64,000 nucleotides of DNA from Nymphalis io (lineage: Eukaryota; Arthropoda; Insecta; Lepidoptera; Nymphalidae): NCBI RefSeq assembly GCF_905147045.1, contig NC_065889.1, positions 8,995,001 to 9,059,000 on the forward strand. Direction: 5' to 3'. How positions within the stretch are numbered: position 1 is the first letter of the stretch; every line of letters begins with the position of its first letter. Positions 12,900-24,562 of this stretch are shown piece after piece. Below the pieces are notes generated by a model. It worked only from the letters and a program-made list of their open reading frames with translations. It was not told the DNA's origin and made no database searches. A program made the position numbers and the translations under genes.

Positions 12900-15800
12900 A
12901 AATGAAATTTGCGTTCTTTACGTAACATCATTATTAAACGTTCAAACCGTTTAACAGTTGGATAAACGTATTTTGTTTTGTATCACGTTTGAAATTTTAT
13001 CACAATACAACTTGTAATTTGTCAACAATGGTTTAGTTAAAACCTAATTTTAATTTCATTTAATAGGAACATAGGAAAATAATTAACTTTAATACAATTC
13101 TAGAGCTCAGAAAGTGCAATTTAAAATTGTAAAATATTGTTATAGTTCTTATGATAAATTATGTTAATAATAAAATTACTGTTACATTTATTTGAAATAT
13201 GGGTACTGTAATAGACGAGTCGTTTTGTAACGACTGCTCGTGCGAATTTTAGATTTGGAGGAAACGTGTTAATGTAGACAGTCACGGCTTAATCTTTAAC
13301 TATAAATAGTTTTATTAAGATATGTCTGATAGCGATAGTGCCGATTGTTTTTTTAACAATCTATGACCTAAACTAATTTGTCAGAAAATTCTATCACAGT
13401 CTATTGAGTCAGACTTGTTATCAATTTTAATTCTATAATTGAGAAAGAGATTATAGGTTTTTATTTTTTGTCCCGTCAAATTATAAGCAGGTACAAAATG
13501 TTTGCATTAAGAGATTTTGTACTTACAACAAAATTGTATCATCAATGTTCCATAATTTTTTAAATGAAATATTTATCTTACTAACACTGGTTGTCATAAA
13601 ATTATAATGTACATAATTTATATAGACATAACACATATTATGTAGGCAAAATTATTGGGTAGTTGGGTGTTCATTCATTTAATTATATTCTATGGTTACA
13701 TGAATTCAGCGAACGTCGTTGCAGCTAGTGTTAATGACATTGATTGCCAGTAATGCTACAAATGCTTTATAATGATAGTTCCACTAGTTATGACATCGAA
13801 ATTAAAGATACAAGCAAAACAAGTAATTGACAAAATGTTTTTATTTTTTACGCAATATTAAATAAAATATAAATCATAAACTACAAAAAATCACAATATT
13901 GATGATATTTTACTGGATATTACTTTCAAATAATGATGCCTTTACGCCAACCGTTTGATGTTTTTTTTATCAATCCCTTACACAAAAGCTAAAAAAAAAA
14001 TTGAATTTAATTGAATTTTCATAATATGTGGTAATAATATAATCTATAAGTATCTGGCTACCGGATAATTTAAGTAGGTATATCATGTCATAAATTAGAA
14101 TGTTAATAAAGCTATGAGCATTTTCGAAAGACGTTCATAGCGTGTTCTTTTCCATAATTGGGGTCGTTACGGTATAAGCATAGAATTTATTTAGTTAAAA
14201 TTCGAGTAGTTTTTGAAAGAAACGTTTTAAAAAATCATATTTCGAGTGTAATAAAATATATATATAAGATTATTTTTATTTAATAAATAATAAAACAGAT
14301 GTTGATAGAGATTTGCTTTAAAGGGTAATAACATACTTTTGGCCATATAATATATATAGAACAAACTGTAGGTATAATTAAATTTGTTATATTAAATTAG
14401 AGACCGGTCGTTGAATTTGAATTGTTGAATATAAATAGGTACGCTATGATGGTAAAAATCTTATACCGAAGTTTCGTTATAGAGTTGCTTAATTGTTATA
14501 ATACATTAATCGTAATAATAAATTATTACAATTAATGTATATATTTTTTTCAAATAGTAAGAATGTCTTATAAAAATATAATTGTTATCCGCGACTTTCG
14601 AATTCGTGTTTCCGTTATGAAGTAACTGATATATGCCTTTGTCCTTATCCAGGTCTAGGGCTAATTCTATGTAAAATTTCATTAAGATCGGTTCAGTAAT
14701 TTAGTCGTGATTAGGTAACAAGCATAGGTGCAGAGTGGCATTTCTAATACTAGTCTTATTAGTTTAATTTTTTATGAAAAGTAAGACTACTGGCATCGGT
14801 TAAGAATAGGATTAATGTAGAGCGAACAGTTTTTTATCGCCAAAATGCAATTATTTGTTTAGCTGCACCATTTCGGATGATTAGTGAGCCGATATAATTA
14901 AGCGGCAGTGGTACATATCCCTACATTCCTACGAGCCATTTGCCCTTGCTTCCAGAGAACTTAAAAAAATATTGGTAATCCATGAGTTGTTTTTTTTCTT
15001 TCTAATAAGATAAAGTTGGAACTCTTCATCAATACAATTTCAATATTATTTCACGTGTATTACACATATTGTTCGTGTCGACTATGGTTCTACATGTTCT
15101 GCAAATTGTACGAAATAAAGTCATTTGAGACACGTGGCTTTATTTAGACTTTAAAACGTTAAATTTCTGATTATGGAAACGCCAGGACAATATCAATTAG
15201 GTCACATAATACGGGCACATGAAGGAGTTAATTGGCTTTTCGTGTAGATAGTTTTCCATGTCAGTCATCGATCGGAACAGATATTTCTATTATTTATCCT
15301 TGATCTTTAATACTTTGAAATAGAGCCTATATTAGAACGCTAATTTGTTGGTGAGGGTTGTGGGGTGGGTGGTGTCTCCCCGTCGATACATTGTCGATAA
15401 CGCCCGTATAGTGCGATCAATTTGAGAGGGTTGCAACGCCCCGAAATAGATTAGCTATCGCACAATATGCTAATGAAACCAGTTTTGGCTTTTAATATTT
15501 ACGAAAAAAATCGTTGGATATTGATATAAGTTGAATTTATTAAAGAATTTGCAATAAACTCTACGCAAACTCTATGAAAAGCCGAAACCCTTTTCAAAAA
15601 GTATACGTATATAAAGATCGATACAAAAAAAAGTTTTACACAAACGACTGAGCTGTATTGCATACACTTTTAGTACGCTTAACAATACAATTTTGATATA
15701 TTAAATTATGCTTATAATAAAAGCTTGAAACAGATTTTCAACTTGATAACTACTTTTAATTTAAAGCAAACAATTATGTTTTTAATATTATGCCTTCCTT

Positions 15801-18140
15801 CATTGATTTAAATTACAATAAACATTTTTTTATAACAAAATAAATATTAAATACTATAACTTCTAGCAGTTGCGTTCATGTAATCCAAACTGAGCTGGCA
15901 TGGCATATTGTTACGTCATTTATTTCAGTTATTGATCCAAGTTATATTTAGTGCATTTGGTTCTGTCCCAGACTTGAAATGTAGCTCAAACTAGGTTGCT
16001 TTTATATCTACCTGTGAAATGGACCAAGGTACATAGAGAAGATTTTTAAGAATTTTTATTAGAAATTAATTATATAATGGAATGCAATAACGTTTTCATT
16101 AAGATAACTATTGTAGTACTAGTTCTTGATTTAATTCGATTTTTTTATTTATTTTCATTTATTGTAATCATACTCGTTTATAAGATTACATATTTTCCGA
16201 GGGATCCGACAAACCATAAACTTAGGGCTTTTTTTACGAAATGTCATTGAAAGGACGCTGCAAAATCTAGTACACATTTTTAACCATTCTTCGTTATAAG
16301 ACTGTTTAGGTTTAATATATTTTTTGCTTCTTATTTTTATTATAATACTTGAAATTAATAAAATAATCTTACAAAATATATTAACTTAAGCATTTGAAGT
16401 TTTTTAATATATTGTGTAGTGTTTTGTTAATTTTTCATTTTAATTTTTTAGAAAATAATATATTCTATTAAATAAAATAGATATCACCTCAAAAAAAGAC
16501 TTGATAAATACAGTCAAACCTCGATATTGCTGAATAATATTACTCTAACGTATGGAAAGAAACCATTTTCGTTACCTTATCGATATTACTCGCTATTCTA
16601 GTCCTGTACGATAATAAAAAAACCGTATAGAATTATGTTAAAATATTTCTGGAGTATTTTATATTAAAAAAAAGAGTTTCTCACAGCTAAACATATACAG
16701 TAGTCTGCTACCCAATAAAGGTATTTGATATAAAAATAACACGCGTGTAAAGGTATTATAACGGTGATTTTTTTTTACTTGAGATATGCAATGTTTGCAA
16801 ACCTTAATGTTACAAATTAATAATTAATTCAATGCGCTTTTAGAACAGAATCTCTGAATACATCGATAAGTTTTCAATACAGGTTTTCATATATAATAAA
16901 AAACTACTAATCACTTAAAAAAAAATTAAGAATAGCGTTCTCGAAAAGTTTTTTTTGTGACTTTAATAAATATGTAATATTTAATATCACTTACGAAGCT
17001 AAGCTCGCAATAACAATAAGCAAACATAGTTTAATAGTATTGACATTAGGTAAAATAACATAACTGGAGAAAGCCAACAGTTGCGTCCGTAATTACAGTT
17101 ACTTTACTTATTGTTGTAAAACTTTTATTACTACCGTTTCCATTCTAATAGGAAGGTAAAACTATGATACTACACAATAACATCATAATTTTACATTGAT
17201 TAATTTATAAACATATTATTTTTAATGACAATAAATAAATATAGCTGGAACATACCGTTAATCATTAAAAACAAATTAAATAACATTTCTTGAGTATCAT
17301 TACTGTTATCTAAAAAACTTAAATTTTAATGAAATTCGAAACATTTATTGAAATATAAAAATAAAATAGTCCTGCCATTTAAAGAAAATATTCATTCATT
17401 TTAAAATAAGAAGCATAAAGATTGGAAACTTTTGTAATTCAAAATAAGAGGTGCAAGGAGGGACAAAGACGGTCCGGTCATCCCCCTTCGGACGACTTAA
17501 AAAGAACAAAACATACCCGTTCCCAGGCGTTCGTCCCCTTCCCTCTCGTCGAGGGACGTCTCGTGGGAGACTTCACGATTTTGATTTTTTTGTACTCTTG
17601 CAATTAGAAGCATTAACGCTACCTAGGAAACAATTTTATTCTTGAACATTGAACGGCCATAGGTTTATATATTTTATTCATCATGTGACATTCTTGTAAT
17701 GTGTTTTAATAATGTAAATACATATATGTGTACGAGTATAATCGTTTATTATAATAAGTCTATAAAAGCGTCGTGTTCATGGTGTACATTAAGTAAAGAA
17801 AAAAAAAAATGGATGCAGAGTCCAAAAATATACCATTACATGATTGTACAAACTAGCGAACCGCCCCAGCTTCGCACGAGAAGAATTTACTAATAAAGAT
17901 AAATGAGAAGTGCAAAAACAAGAAAATATTAGGGTACATTATAAAAATGAGAAATGAGAATAGGTAATAGTAATAATAGTACAGTTACAGTTAAGTCATA
18001 AACTTGATTTTTTTTTCATTAAATCATAGTATTATTTTTAAGACATATTTTTATGTATACCTAATAAATCCGAAAAAAAGAATTTATTCTATTCTGCCTA
18101 CTGTTCGAACTGTCTAATTAGTGATTGTCTTGAATCACTC
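12900..18140. other. Gene-free AT-rich DNA
   Basis: No supported gene. A near-perfect inverted repeat lies at 14501-14540. A GC-rich island at about 15355-15475 includes GTCGATACATTGTCGATAA, and a short G/C-rich patch lies at 17440-17570. The rest is long A/T runs. Confidence 0.5.
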
Positions 18141-18159
18141 GATTCATATAATAATAATA

Positions 18160-18517
18160 ATGTCCTCCAGACCGATTTCGGCCACGACGGCCAATATCAA
18201 GAGAGATTAGCCAACTGCGCCGGACATATTATAGTGCACAAGTGTGTGCGCAAACACACGTGCATTCTCTATTCCCTAACTCTCATAATCCGATGGGACG
18301 GCAATCCGGCACGACCGGAAAGAGTTCAGGCGCAGGACCAATGGCTTTACATGGTTTCCGAGGCACGGGAGTGTACACACTTCCAACTTCCAGACTCCGG
18401 GCTGCTACTGAAAAATTTTCTGACAGAAAAACCCAATTTACTGGCCCAACCTGGGAATTGAACCCAGGACCTCCTGGTCTGCGGCCTTACAACAAGCCAC
18501 TAGACCAACGAGGCAGA
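18160..18517 (-). repeat. tRNA-derived SINE, family C, full-length, minus strand
   Basis: Read on the minus strand, the element starts CTGCCTCGTTGGTCTAGTGG (A box). GGTCCTGGGTTCAATTCCCAG (B box) comes next, then a long body ending GGTCTGGAGGACA. A 9-bp direct repeat CATATAATA flanks it (18145-18153 and 18518-18526). The open frames crossing it on the plus strand are repeat sequence, not genes. A second, older copy lies at 27397-27757. Confidence 0.82.
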
Positions 18518-19798
18518 CATATAATATAAACTATTATTAGGAAAGATTATCAATATAGTAAAAATAGTCAATAACAAATATTTAAAAAATATATCTATAT
18601 AAGTATAGCATAGCATAGCTTCGAGTCTATTTATTAATATCCAATAAAAATATATGGTAATTTTGTGCAACAAATCGTTTAGAACCCATAGTTAAAAGTA
18701 AGATCATTTGTCCTGAGATTATGCGGTCATCATATGTCCATTACCTTCGTGTCAACAATTTTATAAAGTCGCCATACTTTTAATAAATAACTCTGAATGT
18801 CGTCACTATTTCTATGGCTATTATTTATATAATTATAATCACGTAAATAAATATTTTATAACCATAACCCGTTGACGTATTTCACTAGAACTTTAAAAGC
18901 GATCCGTCCGAGCTTGTAGTATCTATTATACTACATTATGTAAATGTTTTCTCCTGGGTATATAATAATAGCATACAAAAATATGATATAAAATGTAGAA
19001 TTCATTATCAAGAATATCCTTTACTAAGTTGAAAAACAGCTGGGTAACTTATAAGAAGTAAATGTCACTCCTTAGAATGACAATGCGCAACCAATGAGTA
19101 CTAAGATAAGAGACGAAGCTCTCTTGTGTCTGAAATTAAACTGGCATTTATCCTGCAAAATGGAACAAAGCCATACAAGATTTTGTTAGTGGCGGTAGAA
19201 TAGAAAAAATAGAATTGATAAGTGGGTTGTATCTATTCAGACGGAAAAGCCTTACCATCGGATTAAAGGGACAAACTAAGCACATGAAAAATCTTTAATT
19301 AATACCCAAGTTTTTCAATCACTGACGATGAGACATATTTATATTATATGATATAATTTCATTTGAAACTAGCGGTTGCCTACGCAAACGTTTTAAAGAC
19401 TGAATTTTAAAATATCTGTACTAAAACTTGCACTTTCCGATCTCGTGCACAACTTATAAAACTTTCAACGGTAAATGGTACCATTAATGCATACGGTACA
19501 AATAAAATAACATATTTTTTATGTCTATATAGATTTATAATTTTGTACCGTTTTCATACATTTCTTGATTTCAAACCTCTCATATATTCGTCTCCTTTTG
19601 TTTAGTTCTTTAAAACGAATTCTAATAGATATCAATTTGTAAACGTTCTTCAAACAATAATGATTAATTAGTTTTTTTTTTAAGTAGGTTTGCGTTGAAT
19701 TACTACGTCATATATTTTTATGAGGATACCGTGTTAAAAGATTCAATTATAGTTATTGTTCTTTTTATTCGATTATAATCAGTCGTTAAGCACAGTCT

Positions 19799-20026
19799 AC
19801 TGGTGGTAGGGCTTTGTGCAAGCTCGTATGTGTAGGTACCACCCACTCATCAGATATTCTACCGCAAAACAGCAGTACTTGATATTGTGCTGTTTTTGTG
19901 TCGGTCTGCAGGGTGAGTGAGCCAGTGTAATTACAGGCACAAGACCTTAGGTAGATGCGATCTTAGTTCCCAAGGTTGGTGATGCATTGGCGATGTAAGC
20001 GATGGTTAATATTTCTAACAATGCCA
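19799..20026 (-). repeat. Dispersed repeat family B, reverse copy
   Basis: Blocks shared with the other copies, in reverse order: ACTGGTGGTAGGGCTTTGTG, ACCACCCACTCATCAGATAT, GGTGAGTGAGCCAGTGTAAT, TTAGTTCCCAAGGTTGGTG and the end near ATTGGCGATGTAAGC. I know this sequence as a very common short interspersed element in butterflies and moths, but I do not assign a class. No coding capacity. Confidence 0.8.
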
Positions 20027-20065
20027 ACTATAAAATCAATAAATATATACTATATAATCAACTAA

Positions 20066-20385
20066 GGTAGCCCAGTAGAAACGCGAGAATCTTAACCAAA
20101 GATTACGGGTTCAAGTCTAACGATAAGCATACATTTCTGAATTTTAATGCGCTTAATTTGTCTTTATCTCGAAGTTTACGTTTACATTATAAATCTCGAG
20201 CTCGGCGGTGAAGGAAAAGGTCGTATAGAAAAAATTACGTCGGATAAAATTCTGCCCAATGTGTGTTCAATTTTCAAAATTCAGTGTGTTCAACCCGAAG
20301 TGTGGCTTCAAGCATTCTCCTGAAGACGAGAGGAGAACATTGACCAGTAGTGGGATATTTAAAAGCTGTTACTTTACTTTCTGTT
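20066..20385 (+). repeat. tRNA-derived SINE, family A, diverged copy
   Basis: It shares the order of blocks seen at 29823-30118: a degraded A box (GTAGCCCAGTAG), GAATCTTAACC, a B box GGGTTCAAGTC, a middle segment with GGTGAAGGAAAA, and the tail GACCAGTAGTGGGATATT. No clear target-site duplication remains. It sits between two opposed copies of repeat family B. Confidence 0.7.
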
Positions 20386-20590
20386 TAGTGTTCTATATAA
20401 AATATCCACTACTTAATTAAATCTATTCTATTTATCAACTCTAGACAACAGTATTTAATTAAATGACACATATTTATTTATTTATTTGTCTATGTTTTTT
20501 CTTATCACTTGCGATTATGAATATCTCGTTAAAATATGTTTGATTGTTATTGAAATCAACGGATGATTATTGAAATCATCATTATCACTC

Positions 20591-20896
20591 AGACATTGGC
20601 GATGTAAAAAATAATAAACATTCCTTAGATTGCAAATGCGCCACCAACCTAGGGAACTGAGATGTTATGTCCGTTGTGCCTGTAGTTACACTGGCTCACT
20701 CACCGTTTAAATCGGAACGCAACAATACTAAGTATTGCCGCTTAGCGGCAGAATATCTGATGAGTGGGTAGTACCCCCCAGAGTAGGTTGTGGGAAGATC
20801 GAGTTCAGTGGCGTGCCATTGGAGAGGCCTATGTCCAACAGTGGACGACAAAAGGATGATGATATGATGATAGGTAGTACCCACCCAGACGGGCCA
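20591..20896 (+). repeat. Dispersed repeat family B, forward copy interrupted by a nested insertion
   Basis: Family B blocks run forward (GCGCCACCAACCTAGGGAAC, TTACACTGGCTCACTCACCG, AGAATATCTGATGAGTGGG). They are broken at 20777-20872 by a foreign 96-bp segment, then resume at ACCCACCCAGACGGGCC. It faces the copy at 19799-20026, so the two form an inverted pair about 570 bp apart. Confidence 0.8.
20777..20872 (+). mobile_element. 3'-end fragment of a non-LTR retrotransposon or SINE nested in family B
   Basis: The segment contains GAGAGGCCTATGTCCAACAG and TGGACGACAAAAGGATGATG and ends in a run of GATGAT-like units. This is a 3'-terminal pattern I know from lepidopteran non-LTR elements. It is flanked by the 10-bp duplication GGTAGTACCC (20767-20776 and 20873-20882). 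The 96-bp length fits a strongly 5'-truncated insertion. No reverse transcriptase is present. Confidence 0.75.
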
Positions 20897-20999
20897 AGAG
20901 TGAGTATTTAGTGTTTTTTTTTAATTATGTTATTTAATTAGGTGAAAAAAGTAATTGAGGGTTAAAAAATAGTCTTGTAAAATGAGAATTCCAAATTTT

Positions 21000-23900
21000 G
21001 TCTGCAAAAGAACAGGATTGCTATAGTGCTTTAGAACCTGACATTATATATCGAGTATATATAATGTCTTTTATATTTAGAATATTGAAAAGTTTTACGG
21101 ATATCTTAAATTTAAGTGAGTTGCAAATTGAATTACACTAACTAAAAAAAATACAACTAAAAAAGAAAAATAGCAGTTACCACGCCGGTTACTGGCCACG
21201 CAACTGATCGAATATTTGGAATTCGCTTTAAAGCCGAATATTCTATTCCTTGCGAAACTACTTATATACCAAATGGAAAGGCTTTATATGTTTTTAGGCT
21301 CTTTTGTCCAAAATGTTAATTTAACCATTAACATGTTTGTTAACGAATAAGTACGGGTGGTACTAAATTTTCAAATTAAAATTTGAATTGAACATGCTGT
21401 ACTATATAAATTTTAAATTTTAAGCACATTTGTCATTCATGATCACTAGACCGGTTCACAAATATGAATGAACTCACTCCCCATGTCGGTGGTGCTGTCA
21501 CGTGACATGTCGTGACTCGCTTTGTGACGTCTGATTCTAGACGTATGGATACTAGAATAGAATTAATAATTTACAATCGATGGTACCAACCAAGTTAATT
21601 CATGGCAAGCATGGTATATAGTGAGCAAATTAATTTATTTTAAAATATAATATGTAAGTAACAAGCTTTCAATATTGTCACTTAGCAAAACGTAACGAAA
21701 ATTTGCAAGTTCCTGTGTCACTCCAATTACATAAATTCTATTGCTACATAAAATATATTCGTATTATCGATTATTGCGCTTACACAAATGGTACATCATA
21801 ATTGAAACAATATGTATTGTTTTTATATTAATACCTAGTATTTAAAACGCAAGAATTAAGAACGATTATTTTTGACTAAACTATTTTTATAAGTGCATTA
21901 TCAGGAAACGTTTTATTAAATAAACTGTACTGTCACTTCCAGGCCAATTTAATAACGTAACCGTGAAAACCACTAGCTAGCACTTGTCGTTTGACACCGC
22001 GACCCGATAAGAGTCGAGGGCGCTTCAGTTACAGGTTATTACACTGGTTCCCGTGTGGGGGAGTCTCTTTATTACATTATCGATAACGAATTGTATAGGA
22101 ATATTATATTAGCTATCGGACTATGTAAGTGATATTCCCTAGCTGGTGGAGAGCAAATTTTTATTTTAGTTCGACGAGGAAATTTAGAATGTATCCTTTT
22201 GAAACTATTTATAATATAATCTGTAGTTACACTTTGTTGAACTGTAAGTTTAATAAAGTTTACATGAATTTTACATGAATAAAAAACAAAATCGATACAC
22301 TTTCCGCTTGAACTTTACTTAAGCTCGAAAGGAACCTGTTGTTATTTATTTATTTATTTAAGTCCTTAGTATTAATAAAACAGTGTTTTTTTATATAACT
22401 TTAACTAAGGGCCTCTCGACTAGTATCCTCCATCTCACTCCACTTTTTCCTGTTTTGGGCAATTCTCATCCAGTCGTTTTTGCGAATTTTATAATATTAA
22501 TTCATAATTATTAATTATCTTAGTAATTACAGAGGTACATATTTTTTATTATTTGTGTATTTGTGTACGTTTTTTTATATTAATTACTATTATTTTAATT
22601 AGTCGGTTTATCTTCTACTTAAATAGTAATTTAATGACAATGCAACTATTTGAATACTGTAATATATATAAGATGGATGACAATTTTTTTTAATACTTTA
22701 TATTTACATCCCGTGGTTTCGATGTCATTACACGTATGTCAAAATGAACATTGGATTATTAGAAAGTAAAAAATCCTTTAATAGAACCTAATGTAGTTTT
22801 TGTGTGATAGTTTAATATAAAGATAAAATAATTGTTGTTTATCAATTTGATAATTGATTACAATCAAAACTAAAAATATACTTTATTCAAATGAACTTGT
22901 AAGATAATTTTTTAAAGTTACCACCGGTTCGGAATGTAGATGACACCGAAAAGAACCGGCAAGAAGCTCAATGAGCACTTCTTTTCATCATATAAATGTC
23001 ATATTTTTACCTATATAATTAAATTTATATATCCTGTATGTAAATCAACGAATATTAACACCAAGCTCTTTTATATCGATAGTTAAATGGGATTTAAATT
23101 TGTGGCAAATAAAATAAGTAGAAGTATGGATGCTACTTTAACTATGTACATATAAATAATTAGAATAAATCTTGTTTGTTTTTGTATAATACTTGTGAAT
23201 GACTATCGAATTTGATTTACTTTCACATAATTTATTCCTATTGTAAAGGCAAATTGAATTTCCTTTTAACTGCTTGCTTTAGATGTATTAGCAAATTTGA
23301 ACCTTATATACTGATCCATAATATCTATTTTCACTAAATAGATCATCATTGTGCACTATTTTATTTTATTAAAGGCAATTTTAAGCAGTTTTCAATTTAA
23401 CATCGACTGGTAAATGCTAAAAAGTAATGGAAAAGCAGACTATTAGGATTAAAACGTGTTGTAGATGAACATGTTTTATTTAATTGCAGTGACTTCCGCC
23501 ATAATAATCATTATTTAGTGTTGCCAGGCAGACTTTGGTGACGTCATAATAGTCTAGATATTTGGGTCATTTTTATTACTTTTGGATAAATGTCGTTCAT
23601 TTGCTTAAAGCGATTTGGATATATAGGCATAACGTCCTATACGTTTTTCTTTATTATTTCCTTTAAAAATAATGTACTATTTTTGTTTAAAATCTCTGAT
23701 TTCACATTAAATTTTATCTGTTCAATAAAAAAACATAATAAGTTAAAATAAAACAGGTTCTTCCCGTGTTTTATACGAAAAATTAGCATTCCTATTCGTT
23801 CCAAGCGAACGCTATTTCGGATATGCTATACATAAAATCACCCTTCTGTGTCGGACGATATAGAAAATATCACACAATTATAGTTAAATGAATAAATTGT

Positions 23901-24250
23901 TTTCAACGATAGAAACAAACCACCCCTATTATTCGCACCCTCGCATATCAAATATTCAAGTAAAAATTCTTGTAGGAGAAAATTGTTCGTATCTAATTTC
24001 AACGGTGTAAAGCTCTGAATGGTATAAAAGTTTGTTTTTTATATTTTTGTCCTCGTAATTGGTTTTGTAATGTAGTAAATTCTCTTCAATTTGACACGAT
24101 CGAGTCGGTGCGTCGGTATGCGGGCGGGGTGCTCATTTATTTTTAATCTTTTTGTGCTCTGCTACCCGTTTATTTTGTGAAGGGGTGTATTTTTTTAGTG
24201 TAAGGCCGTTTGTTACTTAAATAGTGTGGTTGAACTTTTATTATTTGTTA
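21000..24250. other. Gene-free AT-rich DNA with one GC-rich island
   Basis: Apart from the family D copy at 22876-23020 I see no repeat or gene. Bases 21955-22075 form a GC-rich island with GACACCGCGACCCGATAAG. Bases 22330-22500 may be another old repeat fragment, but this cannot be supported from this window. Confidence 0.45.
22876..23020 (+). repeat. Dispersed lepidopteran repeat, family D
   Basis: The core TTACCACCGGTTCGGAATG followed by AAAGAACCGGCAAGAAGCTC is a repeat motif I know from many lepidopteran genomes. It is preceded by an ACTTTATTCAAATGAACTTG leader. A weaker relative lies at 29262-29400. No coding content; class not assigned. Confidence 0.6.
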
Positions 24251-24310
24251 TATTCACCTTAAGAATATTCATATTAAAAATAAAATAATTTTAAATATGA
24301 ATATTCTTAA

Positions 24311-24562
24311 ACGCCCATAGGCATTGGCATTGTAAGAAATGTTAACCAACGCTTACATCGCCATCCATACGGTGGCGCATCCACCAATCTTGGGAACTAA
24401 GATGTTAAGTTCCTTGTGCCTGTTTTTTTATAATTACACTGGTTCACTCACCCTTCAAACCGGAACACGGCAATACCAAGTAATGATGTTTTGCGGTAGA
24501 ATATCTGATGAGTGGGTGGTACCTACCCAGATGAGCTTATACAAAGCCCTACCACCAGTAAT
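24311..24562 (+). repeat. Dispersed repeat family B, near-complete copy
   Basis: It starts ACGCCCATAGGCATTGGCAT and ends AAAGCCCTACCACCAGTAAT, with all internal blocks in order. A small internal duplication adds GGTGGCGCATCC. The plus-strand open frame of 92 codons over it is repeat sequence. A perfect 17-bp inverted repeat abuts its left end (24259-24310). Confidence 0.85.

Noticed and set aside
18234..18529. Two overlapping open frames of 75 and 95 codons
   Set aside because: They lie entirely on a minus-strand family C SINE with a target-site duplication.
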